Positions 1 through 9,551 are shown, numbered from the stretch's first letter. The stretch: 42,128 nt of DNA from Bacteroidota bacterium (GCA_018692315.1 JABHKC010000186.1:1-42128), one strand, 5' to 3'. Numbers and translations are program-made. Notes: generated by a model from the sequence alone, not told the origin.

Positions 1-129
1 TCTTTCTATAGCTATGCCATGGCAGATGGTATCTTTAATTATCTGTTTGATAATAAATATGGGCTAATTTATAAAACTAAACCCAAAATCCCTGATAGCC
101 AGCTATCTATAATTTGGGAGGAAAATTGA
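1..129 (+). CDS. C-terminal fragment of an unidentified protein
   Basis: An open frame enters from the left edge and reads 42 codons to a TGA at 127-129. The tail is compositionally protein-like (contains SYAMADGIFNYLF and ends in IIWEEN). I do not recognise the family; the AMADGIFNYL part faintly resembles the last helix of some N-acetylmuramoyl-L-alanine amidases, but that is too short to use. It converges on the leftward gene ending at 186, with 56 bases between them, so it also marks the end of that two-gene operon. The start and most of the gene lie outside the window. Confidence 0.5.
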   Translation, partial: SFYSYAMADGIFNYLFDNKYGLIYKTKPKIPDSQLSIIWEEN

Positions 130-185
130 GGAAACTTCAGGCAATATTTGTATCGTAATACTGTCTAAAATTATGTAGTGCAATC

Positions 186-386
186 TTATTTATTTTCATC
201 TTTTACAGTGTTTTCAATTTCTTTATCAATTGTTTGTTGAATATAATGATTGCCTTTTCTAAGTTTTTTTACTTTTTCGGCATCAATTAGCTTTTCCAAA
301 GATTTATAGTCAATTTCGTTTTCATAACAAAGTTGCATTAAATCTTCATCAAGCTGCTTTTTTACTTTTTTTATATTATGGCTCAT
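186..386 (-). CDS. Small charged helical protein, possible DNA-modification-system-associated small protein
   Basis: This 66-residue protein is rich in Lys, Glu and Asp, has no signal peptide or membrane segment, and looks helical throughout (LMQLCYENEIDYKSLEKLI, then a basic KLRKG turn). Its ATG at 386 lies two bases after the TAA of the 655-aa HARE-HTH protein, so the two are almost certainly translated from one message. From memory it resembles the short proteins annotated as DNA modification system-associated small proteins (core around an LxxlcxenxvdxxxlekLi pattern); this is an unverified resemblance. It is the last gene before a convergent gene, so no further partner is encoded downstream. 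Confidence 0.6.
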   Translation of the reverse strand: MSHNIKKVKKQLDEDLMQLCYENEIDYKSLEKLIDAEKVKKLRKGNHYIQQTIDKEIENTVKDENK

Positions 387-388
387 AA

Positions 389-2356
389 TTATATAGTTAA
401 TGAATTATTTTCTAATTTTAAATATTTCATTTCAATCTGAAATTCAATAAGTTTGTATACTATTCTTTCCTCTATTTCATACTTTTCTGAAAAATATTTT
501 ACAATGTCATTTGTTGGTATATCAGAGTTTTTTCTGAGAAATGATTTTAAACTTTTCCCAAAAAATTTAGGGATATTATAAAATTGCAGATAATCCACTG
601 TTTCAGCATTTTTAATTAATCCAATATATGACTGATTTAGAATAAGAAAAGTATCTGTCTTATCAATTTGAATATTTCTATAAATACTATTAAATTCTGT
701 ATCTCGATATTTTTTCACATGTTTTTCAATATCTAAAATATGAATTGGTTCAGTTGAATTCTGTAATAATTCCATGACCATATTTTTTATCGTGCCTCCT
801 TTAATATCTGAATATTTTTCTTCCCAGATTTTCAAACCGTAAGTACTTGTACGTCCAAAGCAAATAAACCCTTTATCCTTTTGCATTGAAGCCCTTACGC
901 TATCTTGACTGCATTCATAATTAGGGTATTTTTCTGCAATTTTTTGGAATATTACTTTAACAGATACAGGTTCTTGAATTTCTTTCAAAATTTCATATGC
1001 ATATTCATGAACTGATTTATGAATATTCTTTTGAAATATAATATTTTCTTCTAGATCAAGAATTAATTCAAATTCATCAAATAATAATTGATCACAAACT
1101 ATTGTAATTTCTTCAAGATGGGAGTAATCTTTTGGTTTGTAAAATTTCAGTAAATAGCCTTGGAAATTAAAAGAATAGGAATTAATAATACGGTCATTAT
1201 GTCTATTGAAAATATCATTTGTGAATTTTTCAAAATCAAAAATTGAGGTTAGTTTTTTTGATATCAGATACGTAGTTTTCCATTCATGAACAAACCGTCT
1301 TTTAGAACCAAATAATAAATCCTGTTCATATCCAATTATTTCATGTGTTTGACTGAAAAAAATTGAAATGATTTTGGTTATAAATAGTTTATTAAATTTA
1401 TTATTTTCATTTTTATTGATACTATCAACAATTTCGTTTTTGACAGAAATTAAATCTGTATCTGTATTTATATTGTAAATAGAATTAAAATCAATCTCAA
1501 AAATCAATATAAACTTTAAAGTTGTATTTAATTTCCTATATATTGTATTCCTAATCTGCCTTATTCTTTCTGTAGTTAATCCAATAAAAGATGCAATTGT
1601 ACTTAAGTTATTGTGCTTAAAATCAATGAAAAAATTAAAAGTATATTTAAAAATGATAAGCTCCCGTTTTGCAAAAATTTGCTCATTATTTAATAGTTGT
1701 ATGATTAAGCTAAATATTCTTATTTCCTTGTCATTGTAAAAGATATTACTTAGTTTATGAAGTTCAATATTCGGAAAATATATATTCAATTGAGAATAGT
1801 AATATTCTATTTGTAAATCATTTTCATTTTCAAATAAGCATACTAAATTGATATATTCAAGAATATCTGCTTTGAATTGATTTAATTCTTGGACAGATTT
1901 TCCTCCAATGTTGCGTATTCTTTCAAACTTAAAGTTTTTAATCGCAATAATGTAGTGATATACATTATTAACTGTAAATGTTTGATTTAATAACTTTTCC
2001 AAGACATTGTATGAGCTAACTGATAAATTGTTTACACATGATTTAACAAATGAATTAATTATTGTTCTTTGACGTAAATTTAAGTTGTCTATGATTTCTT
2101 TTAACTCGTTCTTTGTTTCTTCTTGTTTATCAATTATTAAGTGATTTTTGTATTTCAAACAAATGTCTAATAATTCATTATTTGTTTTATTCCCACAATT
2201 TCTAAGTTTTTTAAAATCACCATTTTCTTTGTAATGAAGAAGAATTTTTTTCAATGTTTTTAGTCCATTATATTTTAAAGTATTTAAAGCTCTTACAGTT
2301 GTTCCTTCAATATCTGCTAATTCAATAAGACTAATATTTTTTATTACTTCGTTCAT
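389..2356 (-). CDS. Chimeric DNA-binding protein: two alpha-CTD-like, sigma region 4-like and two HARE-HTH modules
   Basis: The protein has 655 residues and no signal peptide. Residues about 10-65 follow the RNA polymerase alpha C-terminal domain pattern (VRALNTLKYNGLKTL, then a helix-hairpin-helix LRNCGNKTNNELL). A second similar unit is at about 110-170 (IRNIGGKSVQELNQF). Residues about 248-276 match sigma-70 region 4 (LSTIASFIGLTTERIRQIR). Residues about 447-512 and 520-583 are two HARE-HTH-like winged helices (the Pfam HARE-HTH fold also seen in the RNA polymerase delta subunit and restriction enzymes), each ending in an FxxxG...YGL/YIGL strand. No nuclease, methylase or ATPase motif is visible. 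It is the promoter-proximal gene of a two-gene unit. The inferred role is transcription control or recognition of modified DNA; the substrate is unknown. Confidence 0.8.
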   Translation of the reverse strand: MNEVIKNISLIELADIEGTTVRALNTLKYNGLKTLKKILLHYKENGDFKKLRNCGNKTNNELLDICLKYKNHLIIDKQEETKNELKEIIDNLNLRQRTIINSFVKSCVNNLSVSSYNVLEKLLNQTFTVNNVYHYIIAIKNFKFERIRNIGGKSVQELNQFKADILEYINLVCLFENENDLQIEYYYSQLNIYFPNIELHKLSNIFYNDKEIRIFSLIIQLLNNEQIFAKRELIIFKYTFNFFIDFKHNNLSTIASFIGLTTERIRQIRNTIYRKLNTTLKFILIFEIDFNSIYNINTDTDLISVKNEIVDSINKNENNKFNKLFITKIISIFFSQTHEIIGYEQDLLFGSKRRFVHEWKTTYLISKKLTSIFDFEKFTNDIFNRHNDRIINSYSFNFQGYLLKFYKPKDYSHLEEITIVCDQLLFDEFELILDLEENIIFQKNIHKSVHEYAYEILKEIQEPVSVKVIFQKIAEKYPNYECSQDSVRASMQKDKGFICFGRTSTYGLKIWEEKYSDIKGGTIKNMVMELLQNSTEPIHILDIEKHVKKYRDTEFNSIYRNIQIDKTDTFLILNQSYIGLIKNAETVDYLQFYNIPKFFGKSLKSFLRKNSDIPTNDIVKYFSEKYEIEERIVYKLIEFQIEMKYLKLENNSLTI

Positions 2357-2427
2357 TTACCCTTAAATCGCATTTGTCAATTTATTTTAATCTGTACTTG
2401 ATTCAAATTGAACCTAATATTGCTGTA

Positions 2428-2435
2428 CAAAGATA
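2428..2435 (-). promoter_or_regulatory. Bacteroidota -7 box for the HARE-HTH operon
   Basis: On the minus strand this reads TATCTTTG, a full match to the Bacteroidota sigma-ABfr -7 consensus TAnnTTTG. It would start transcription near 2421 and give a leader of about 65 bases before the ATG at 2356. A convincing -33 TTTG is missing (only TATG with a 15-base spacer), so the call is moderate. Confidence 0.35.
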
Positions 2436-2688
2436 ATTCCTCATATATTTCATATATCTGATGTTATATTTCCAATTCGTAAAAAGTTAATAATCTTTTT
2501 GTTGTTTTTACTTGCTTCATGAGTGAATGTTTCGTCGAATTAAATTATCGTTTGATAGATTAGTGCTAATTTATTTATTAACTACGTATTTATATTTTGA
2601 CAAATTTATAAAAATCATTTAGTTTTTTGGCATTCAATTTTTTTTGAACAATTTTTATCTGTTGAAAATCCACTGGCTACATCAGAAT

Positions 2689-2856
2689 TTAATCTAAATC
2701 CCCCATTTCGAAATCGCCACCTTGCACAAAAATAAGTTTAAAATCTGGGATTTTTCCTTTTGGGTCTTTATAGGAAAGATTTCCGGTTTTTTCGTCAATT
2801 TCAAAAATGCTTCCGAATTTTTGTTTTAACTCATGCAATTGTTCGGGTTTTATCAT
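2689..2856 (-). pseudogene. N-terminal remnant of a formylglycine-generating-enzyme-like (SUMF1/FGE-sulfatase) protein
   Basis: A 55-codon frame (ATG at 2856, TAA at 2689-2691) encodes a peptide starting MIKPEQLHELKQKFG and ending KLIFVQGGDFEMGD. The FVQGGDFEMGD segment matches the opening strand of the FGE-sulfatase domain (typically VPGGxFxMG). In intact family members about 200 or more residues follow; here the frame stops at once and nothing FGE-like is seen in other frames downstream. I read it as the truncated 5' end of a gene whose catalytic body has been deleted. It lies in an 844-base stretch with no intact gene, next to GC-rich palindromes that may mark the rearrangement. A short functional protein cannot be excluded. 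Confidence 0.5.
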
Positions 2857-2955
2857 ATTTGTTTTAGTTTACAGTGTTCCGCTATCTAATATTCTGCCAA
2901 AATATTTTCATTTTTCTATTCAAACTACAATATTAATAAAAAAATTTAATCAACC

Positions 2956-2986
2956 GACCCTGCGGGTTTTGAAAACCCGCAGGGTC
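2956..2986. repeat. Perfect 15-bp GC-rich palindrome (REP-like)
   Basis: The arms GACCCTGCGGGTTTT and AAAACCCGCAGGGTC are perfect reverse complements around a single G at 2971. It is strongly GC-rich in very AT-rich surroundings and is not placed as a terminator for either flanking gene (215 bases beyond the protease stop). It has the look of a dispersed palindromic repeat. Confidence 0.7.
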
Positions 2987-3117
2987 TCATTGCGATTGTT
3001 ATTGGTACTTAATCTATATTTGGAATTTTCACAACAAAAACACTTGCAGATTATAGTTGAGATTACGAGAAAGAAAAATCATAAATCCCGTCATAACTGT
3101 TTTCTTCTTTTTTCAAT

Positions 3118-3143
3118 TATCCCCGCCATAAATGACGGGGATA
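3118..3143. repeat. Inverted repeat TATCCCCG/CGGGGATA
   Basis: Eight-base perfect arms flank a 10-base loop. A run of eight T follows seven bases later on the plus strand. No plus-strand gene ends here; on the minus strand it lies 58 bases past the protease stop but is not followed by a T-run. The same ATCCCCG/CGGGGAT core recurs at 18690-18713, so this may be a small repeat family that sometimes serves as a terminator. Confidence 0.5.
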
Positions 3144-3200
3144 TAGAACGTTTTTTTTGGGCTTTCCGCTACACTAAGATTTATGCTAAACTCTAAAAAA

Positions 3201-6200
3201 TCACTCTTCAAAATCAACAGTAATTGAACCCTGATTGCTCATTTTAATTTGGTAGCCTTCGCCGGGTTTCATCAAACCAATATAATTTAGTGAAAACTGT
3301 GGCCAATAGACCATACCTAATTCATTTTTCACTAGAATAATATTAGAAACAACAGGATTGAGTATTAATTCCATTTCTTTGTCTTCTTTCGCAGGAAAAC
3401 CAATAAAGCTCCACCCTGCATCCAAATCTATAATGGTTTGTAGGTGTGGAAAGCTTTGTACCGATAATGTTTTCTGAGATGTAAGTTTTATTTGATAACC
3501 TTCTGCTAAGGATACATTTCCTATGTTATTAATATTATATAAAGGCCAGCAAATTTCGCCATCAGAGTCTTTTACAATTGTTACCCAGTTTTGTATTTCG
3601 TTGACAAGCTCTAAAATATTTGAATTTTCAGGCATAATATTTATTGAGAAGATATTCCATCCTTGTTTTAAAACAATTTCTTGCGCGAGGTGCACACCAC
3701 AGATAAGATTAATTGTTTCTCCAGTGCTATAGCTTATTGGATTTGTTTCAGGAATAAGTTCTCCTAAACTGTCTTCTGATAATAAATATGACTGCTGCCA
3801 ACTGAGCAAACTCCCCTCACCCTGACTGTAGTTTATTGAAGCAACACTATCCGGCATATTTAAATGAATAGAAACATCTCCGGATTGCATATAAGGAAGG
3901 TCGATAAAAGAAATTCCATCATGAATGGTCTGGGCAAAACCAATACTTGAAATTACAGCAAAAGAGCTGTCCGTAAATAAAGTTTCTAATGTGTCAATCA
4001 TGCCGTTAGCATTGTTATCTCCCATAATACTAACATAAATTCCCGGCATTTCTATTCCTTCAAAATTTTGTATAATATCGCTATTTACATAATTATGAAC
4101 AGAATATTCAGGATTGAAATAATATGCTACTGCCTGAGGTATTAATGTAATTGTATCTGCAAAATCAACACTTATTGTATAATATCCGTTCGAATCAACA
4201 GACTGACCATTAATGGATGCATTTGGTACAGGGTCTCCTGCCAAATCCAAAACTGAACCGGATATTACGCATGACGCTTGCGATGTACCTAAAAATGTAA
4301 TTGTCTGATTGCTTGTAACATTTATTAAAGAACTTACCGGTGGCACAAAGGAAAATCCAATTGCAAGTGGTGTCAATGTAATGTTATCTCCGTATTCTAC
4401 TGAAACTGAATAATTTCCATTTATGTCAACAAACTGACCATTTACCGATGAATTTGGAATAGGATTGCCACTGGTGTCTAAAACTGCGGCAGTTACTATA
4501 TTTGATAGTTGTGGAGTTCCAACAAAAAATTGATCATGATTACTTGTTACATTCAAAAATGTTACAGAATCAGGATAAAAACTATAACCAATACAATGAG
4601 GAATTACAGTAATATTGTTTCCAACAAAAACACTTATTGAAAAATTACCGGTGTTTGTAACTGTTTGTCCGTTTACAGTTGCATTAGTAATAAGATTTCC
4701 GTAGTCATCAATTAGAGTTCCTGTAATTAAATAAGTCTGAACAATGCCAACAAAATCCTGTACCTGATTGCTTGTTAAATTTGTATAGGAAGCCGAAGCC
4801 GGTGTGAAATAATATCCCGACAAAAATGGGATTACATCTAAATTATTTCCATAATTGACTTGTATTAAATAATTTCCGTTCGAATCAACAGTTTGTCCAT
4901 TTATCTCAACATTTGTTAAGGGTAATCCTGAAATATCAGTAACAGAGCCTGAAACTTCTATGATAGGAATTGGAGCACCTATGAAGTTTTGAATCTGGTT
5001 ATTTATTATATTAGTTAAAGTTACAAATGAAGGTGTAAACTCGTAACCAAGCATAAATGGATCAAAGGTTGCAGTACTCCCATAATTTACCTGTATAAGA
5101 TAATTTCCATTTGAATCCACAGGGTTTCCGCTTACCATAGCATTGGCGAGAGGATTTCCAATTGTATCAATAACTTCACCTGAAATGTCCATTATAGGTA
5201 CAGGATTTCCTGTAAAGTCTTGTGTGATTGAACTTGTAACATTAGTGAAAGTAACGAAAGGCGGAGAAAAACTAAATCCCAGAGCGTAAGGTAACAAAAT
5301 AATATTATCACCAAAATTGACAAATTCTGAATAGCCACCGGCAGTATCTACTGGTTGATTGTTAATAACAGCATTTGTAATTGGAACATTGTTAGAGTCT
5401 TTTGCAGTACCTTGCACTAAAATGGGAAATTGAGCAAGAGCTGTAAAGGATTGTGTTTGATTGCTGGTTACATTATTAAAAACTGCAGCAGATGGAACAA
5501 ATGCATATCCAATAGCCTGAGGTAAAATAATTATATTATCGCCATAACCAACTGTTATCAAATAATTTCCGTTTGCAAATACTGAGTTACTATATGCAAT
5601 ACCATTGACTGAATAATTGACTATTGCATTTGGTATAGGAAATCCGTTATTATCCATAACTATTCCTGAAATTGAATAAGACTGAATTGTGCCTGTAAAA
5701 TCATATGTCTGATTACTTGTTACATTAGTTAATATCATTGCAAAGGGATTGAAAATGTATCCTACAGCTTGTGGAACTATGTTCAAATTGTCTCCATAAA
5801 TGCAAGATATTGAGTAATTCCCATTTGTATCGAGAGTTTGCCCAAGTAATGATGCATTTGGAATGGGATTTCCAAAATTGTCTAATACAGTCCCTGAAAT
5901 AATTACATCCGGCATTGGTAGTCCGATAAAATCCTGAGTTTGATTGCTTAGAATAAGACTGAAAGCTATAGTATCAGGTGAGAATGTGTAGCCAATAGCT
6001 TGAGGGGAAATACTGATGTTGCTGCCACATGCGACACTTATTGAGTAATATCCGTTATTATCAACAAAAAATCCATTAACAGTTGCGTTGGTTATTGGGA
6101 TTCCATTCGTATCTAAAACAGTTCCTGTAATGTTACAAGATCCTGTATAAGCAATAAAGTCCTGATTAGATATGTTTCCCGACAAGGGTGTTGTAATGCT

Positions 6201-9200
6201 GATAGGACCATCAAAAGTATAGTTTTGCCCGCTTGTTTGATAAGAGGCACTTAATGTTCCTGTCCAACCACTCGGAATTGCTATGTAATAAGTTCCATCA
6301 GCATAAGTTGTAGCAGTATTATATCCACTTGCAGTGATAGACACACCTCCTAATCCAGCTCCAGTAGAGCTTCCAATTGTAACAATTCCTGTAATTAAAA
6401 ATAATGAAGCGCTTGGTGTATGGATTGCCAGATAATCCTGATTTATTTTGTTTTCGTCTAAATTACTGTATATCCTTTGATTTGGAATAAAGAGGTAGTC
6501 TTGTTTGAAGGGCTCAATTATTCCGCTCCAGCCTTTCATCTTATCAAATTCGTAATAACCTAAGGAATCGGTCATTGCAAGAGTTAGACTATCATGCATT
6601 ATTTCAACATCGATAACACCAACATCCTGGCTATTAGCAACATATCCGCTGATTCTAAAACTTGAATACGGAACTTTATTATTTAAGCTATGAACATTAG
6701 TTGATGGTAAAGGATATATTTGAATATTACATGCAGAGCCAAAACTATTCGGACTGCTTATTTCAATTAAATTATCAGCTTTGTCAACTGTATATATTTT
6801 TTCGTTTGGTCCCATTTCTAAAGGAGTGTCCATTATAAAAGTCGAAACATAAACATTTGCTATTGACATACTTAAAGAATTCATAAGGTCTATTTGCTTA
6901 ATAAAACCATTGTAACAATAATATAGGAATTCCCCATTTGGAGAAAACTCAAGGCCTCTTTTAGTTTTAACAAATATTGTATTGGGAACTAAGGTATAGT
7001 TTGTTATTGAACCACTGGTGTCGTCAAAATCAAATAACTCAACTCCTGCTTCATAAACTGTTTGTGCCAGCTTACTTCCATCAGGGGAAATTGCCAGAGC
7101 ACCCAATGAAAATAGTCCAAAATTATTACTCTGATATCCTCCTATGTTTATTGCTTGCGAATTTGTATCTACGCCATTTTCATCAAGTAAATAAACTAAA
7201 AATGTATTCCCTATCATAGAGTGAGATATTATCCAAAAGTCCTTACCATTTCCATGCAATACTGCTATCATTTTTTCTGCAGCAATACTGTTTAATTCAA
7301 TATTTTCAAAATTCGGATCAACAGCACCCAGACCACCATTTAGATTCATGTCAATAATAGTGTAACTTGTTCCCAAACCATTGTTTGCATAACAATCATC
7401 AACATTGAAAACAAAATATTTTCCATGATTTTGATTATAACCATTTACAAATTTAGAAGGTTGTGGCAACATCAGACTTCCTTGAGCCGCACTTTCACCT
7501 CCCATAAAAAAGAGCGAAGGATTTATAGTATGATGTCGGTTCCAGACTTTACTTCCATTAGTGTATAAAAGTAAATTACCATCAAAATTTGAAATTGATG
7601 AAGTACCTTCGCCATAATATCCATTGTGTAGATCTACAGAACCTTGTGTAGTAGTAAACGTTCCACTATTATTGTCAAATGATAAAACTCCATCTTTTTT
7701 GAAATACCAATGATTATTTTCTTTTCCGGAAAGATTTTGATATTCGGCTTCAGTTATAACATGAATATATGAAGATTTCGAAACTGTTGCTGAATTTGTT
7801 TGTGTTTGTGTTTGATTTGTAACAGTCAGTGAAACATCATAATAACCTGTTTGAAGGTAAATTACTGCAGGATTTGAAAAAGTTGATGTACTGCTTAATG
7901 AATTCGGAAAGCTCCATTGATAATCGGATAAAGTTCCGCTTTCCGCTTTGGCTGCAAAGGTAGCAGGATGACCAATAACTATGGTTTGAAAATTTGATGA
8001 AAAATCAACATTTGAAGTTATAGCATTGCTTTGCAGCATTAAAAATATCTGTAACAAATCTATTCTGCCACTGCCCAGATTTCCAGCATAGGACAAACTG
8101 TTTAATGGATAGATATCAAAACTGTTGTTTTCTAATAGTAGTTCAATTTGATAAGGTTGAAGTTCAGGTGCATAAGAAGAAATTAATGCAACAGCACTGG
8201 CTACGAGAGGAGATGCCATAGAAGTTCCGTTTAGAATTGCATATGAATTATTGTTGACAGGTACAGTACTTAAAATTAAAACACCAGGAGCCATGATATC
8301 TATAGTAGGTCCATAATTCGAAAAAGTTGCTTTAATATCGGAAGAATTAGTTGCTCCAACACTTATAACATAATTATAACTTGCAGGATACGCAGGAGTT
8401 GTTAGTCCATCATTTCCGGCTGCTGCTATAAGTTTTATTCCTAAATAATGCGCTACAGTCATTAGACTTTGATTAGTTTGCGAATAACCATATCCACCCC
8501 ATGACATATTTATGACATCTGCACCAGCAGCAATTGCATAAGCAACACCTTCATAAGCTGCCTGTAGGCTTGAACCTGTGCTTTGGTCAGTTTTAGTTTT
8601 AACAGCCATAATCTTCACATTATTTTGCCCAGCTCCTGCAATGGAGGCTATTCCTGTATTATTGTTTGATGTAGCACCGGCAATTCCGGCTACATGTGTT
8701 CCGTGCATGAAAAAGCTATTTGTAGCATTTATTGGAGGATTTGGATTGTTATCGAAATTGGCAAGGTCATAACCATTAATATCGTCTATAAATCCATTAG
8801 AATCGTCATCTATATTATTGTTTGGAATTTCGCCCGGGTTTGTCCAGATATTCTCTGTCAGGTCCTGATGGTCAATTTTTACAGCATCATCTACAATTGC
8901 AATTACGACTTCAGCATTGTTAGAATTTGCATTGTAAATGTTCCATGCAAAGGATGAGTTGACTTGATTTAAATGCCATTGTTGAATATACTGAGGATCA
9001 TTTGGAGTATAAAAAGACTCGACTTCTGGAACTCTTTCTGCATAAACTACATAAGGCAAAGCACTCAAGTCTTTTATTATTTCTTCCGGGCTACTATTGC
9101 TATTACACTGAATGGTAAATATATTTTTCAACTTATTAGAATGCCCATTTATTTTTGGATTATTCAATTCTGTTAATGCTTTAAACATTCTTTTTACATT

Positions 9201-9551
9201 TGCATTATTAACTTTATGTCTATCCGCAAATGTTCTAAGCTCAGGGTTGACTGAAAACAAATCTGAGTTTTCTACAAAGTTAAAAAGCGAGATTTGCTTG
9301 AACTTTACATAGAATTTCCCTTTAATATAATCTTCTTCATTGATATTTAGATAGTTTTCAAAACCTTGAAAATTAGATTCATAAGCTTCCCGAATTTTCA
9401 CTTTTGCCGAAGTATCTTTTTGGCTTAAAAAAGTTTCCTGTTCAAATTTAGCAGTTTTTTCATGAAAAGATGTCCCAAAAACATAGTTTGAGAAATGAAA
9501 AACAGTTAAGATAATCGAACCTATTACAATTTTGGATAGTCTATTTCTCAT
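3201..9551 (-). CDS. Giant secreted subtilisin-like (S8) serine protease with propeller, PKD and carboxypeptidase-regulatory-like repeats
   Basis: I start at the ATG at 9551, which opens a good Sec signal (MRNRLSKIVIGSIILTVF); the in-frame ATG at 9686 lies upstream of the predicted transcription start. This gives about 2116 residues. Order: an I9-like propeptide region (about 80-195); the S8 domain with Asp in IVDDAVKIDH (about 222), His in HGTHVAG (about 284) and Ser in NGTSMASP (about 444); a PKD-like domain; a beta-propeller of the type found in gliding-associated Bacteroidota proteins (NNHWYF, GNLLLYTNGSKVWNRHH); about eleven carboxypeptidase-regulatory-like repeats; and a final pair of GW...GYQIKM modules. 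All three catalytic residues are present, so it should be active. No standard T9SS type A sorting domain follows the last module, unlike its relatives here. It is divergent from the 9874-12501 gene. Confidence 0.9.
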   Translation of the reverse strand: MRNRLSKIVIGSIILTVFHFSNYVFGTSFHEKTAKFEQETFLSQKDTSAKVKIREAYESNFQGFENYLNINEEDYIKGKFYVKFKQISLFNFVENSDLFSVNPELRTFADRHKVNNANVKRMFKALTELNNPKINGHSNKLKNIFTIQCNSNSSPEEIIKDLSALPYVVYAERVPEVESFYTPNDPQYIQQWHLNQVNSSFAWNIYNANSNNAEVVIAIVDDAVKIDHQDLTENIWTNPGEIPNNNIDDDSNGFIDDINGYDLANFDNNPNPPINATNSFFMHGTHVAGIAGATSNNNTGIASIAGAGQNNVKIMAVKTKTDQSTGSSLQAAYEGVAYAIAAGADVINMSWGGYGYSQTNQSLMTVAHYLGIKLIAAAGNDGLTTPAYPASYNYVISVGATNSSDIKATFSNYGPTIDIMAPGVLILSTVPVNNNSYAILNGTSMASPLVASAVALISSYAPELQPYQIELLLENNSFDIYPLNSLSYAGNLGSGRIDLLQIFLMLQSNAITSNVDFSSNFQTIVIGHPATFAAKAESGTLSDYQWSFPNSLSSTSTFSNPAVIYLQTGYYDVSLTVTNQTQTQTNSATVSKSSYIHVITEAEYQNLSGKENNHWYFKKDGVLSFDNNSGTFTTTQGSVDLHNGYYGEGTSSISNFDGNLLLYTNGSKVWNRHHTINPSLFFMGGESAAQGSLMLPQPSKFVNGYNQNHGKYFVFNVDDCYANNGLGTSYTIIDMNLNGGLGAVDPNFENIELNSIAAEKMIAVLHGNGKDFWIISHSMIGNTFLVYLLDENGVDTNSQAINIGGYQSNNFGLFSLGALAISPDGSKLAQTVYEAGVELFDFDDTSGSITNYTLVPNTIFVKTKRGLEFSPNGEFLYYCYNGFIKQIDLMNSLSMSIANVYVSTFIMDTPLEMGPNEKIYTVDKADNLIEISSPNSFGSACNIQIYPLPSTNVHSLNNKVPYSSFRISGYVANSQDVGVIDVEIMHDSLTLAMTDSLGYYEFDKMKGWSGIIEPFKQDYLFIPNQRIYSNLDENKINQDYLAIHTPSASLFLITGIVTIGSSTGAGLGGVSITASGYNTATTYADGTYYIAIPSGWTGTLSASYQTSGQNYTFDGPISITTPLSGNISNQDFIAYTGSCNITGTVLDTNGIPITNATVNGFFVDNNGYYSISVACGSNISISPQAIGYTFSPDTIAFSLILSNQTQDFIGLPMPDVIISGTVLDNFGNPIPNASLLGQTLDTNGNYSISCIYGDNLNIVPQAVGYIFNPFAMILTNVTSNQTYDFTGTIQSYSISGIVMDNNGFPIPNAIVNYSVNGIAYSNSVFANGNYLITVGYGDNIIILPQAIGYAFVPSAAVFNNVTSNQTQSFTALAQFPILVQGTAKDSNNVPITNAVINNQPVDTAGGYSEFVNFGDNIILLPYALGFSFSPPFVTFTNVTSSITQDFTGNPVPIMDISGEVIDTIGNPLANAMVSGNPVDSNGNYLIQVNYGSTATFDPFMLGYEFTPSFVTLTNIINNQIQNFIGAPIPIIEVSGSVTDISGLPLTNVEINGQTVDSNGNYLIQVNYGNNLDVIPFLSGYYFTPASASYTNLTSNQVQDFVGIVQTYLITGTLIDDYGNLITNATVNGQTVTNTGNFSISVFVGNNITVIPHCIGYSFYPDSVTFLNVTSNHDQFFVGTPQLSNIVTAAVLDTSGNPIPNSSVNGQFVDINGNYSVSVEYGDNITLTPLAIGFSFVPPVSSLINVTSNQTITFLGTSQASCVISGSVLDLAGDPVPNASINGQSVDSNGYYTISVDFADTITLIPQAVAYYFNPEYSVHNYVNSDIIQNFEGIEMPGIYVSIMGDNNANGMIDTLETLFTDSSFAVISSIGFAQTIHDGISFIDLPYMQSGDVSIHLNMPDSVASINYSQGEGSLLSWQQSYLLSEDSLGELIPETNPISYSTGETINLICGVHLAQEIVLKQGWNIFSINIMPENSNILELVNEIQNWVTIVKDSDGEICWPLYNINNIGNVSLAEGYQIKLTSQKTLSVQSFPHLQTIIDLDAGWSFIGFPAKEDKEMELILNPVVSNIILVKNELGMVYWPQFSLNYIGLMKPGEGYQIKMSNQGSITVDFEE
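4044..6140 (-). repeat. Nine ~77-residue carboxypeptidase-regulatory-like tandem repeats
   Basis: Nine units of about 231 bases sit inside the protease gene. Each encodes an ISGxVxDxxGxPIxNAxVNGxxVDxNGxY core followed by a GYxFxPxxxxxTNVTSNQxQxF tail. Two more divergent units lie just upstream. The DNA copies have diverged, so this is an old array. The family is a transthyretin-like beta-sandwich used as a stalk or spacer in surface proteins. Confidence 0.8.

Larger units (their letters stand above)
2357..3200. other. 844-base stretch without an intact gene
   Basis: It contains the -7 box of the HARE-HTH operon (2428-2435), the 55-codon FGE-like remnant (2689-2856) and two hairpins (2956-2986, 3118-3143). 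A plus-strand frame at 2807-3196 exists but reads through both palindromes and the remnant in antisense and looks spurious. The rest is AT-rich DNA in which I see nothing else. Confidence 0.6.

Noticed and set aside
2807-3196. Plus-strand 129-codon open frame
   Set aside because: It runs antisense through the FGE-like remnant and through both palindromes; composition is not protein-like and no start signal is seen.
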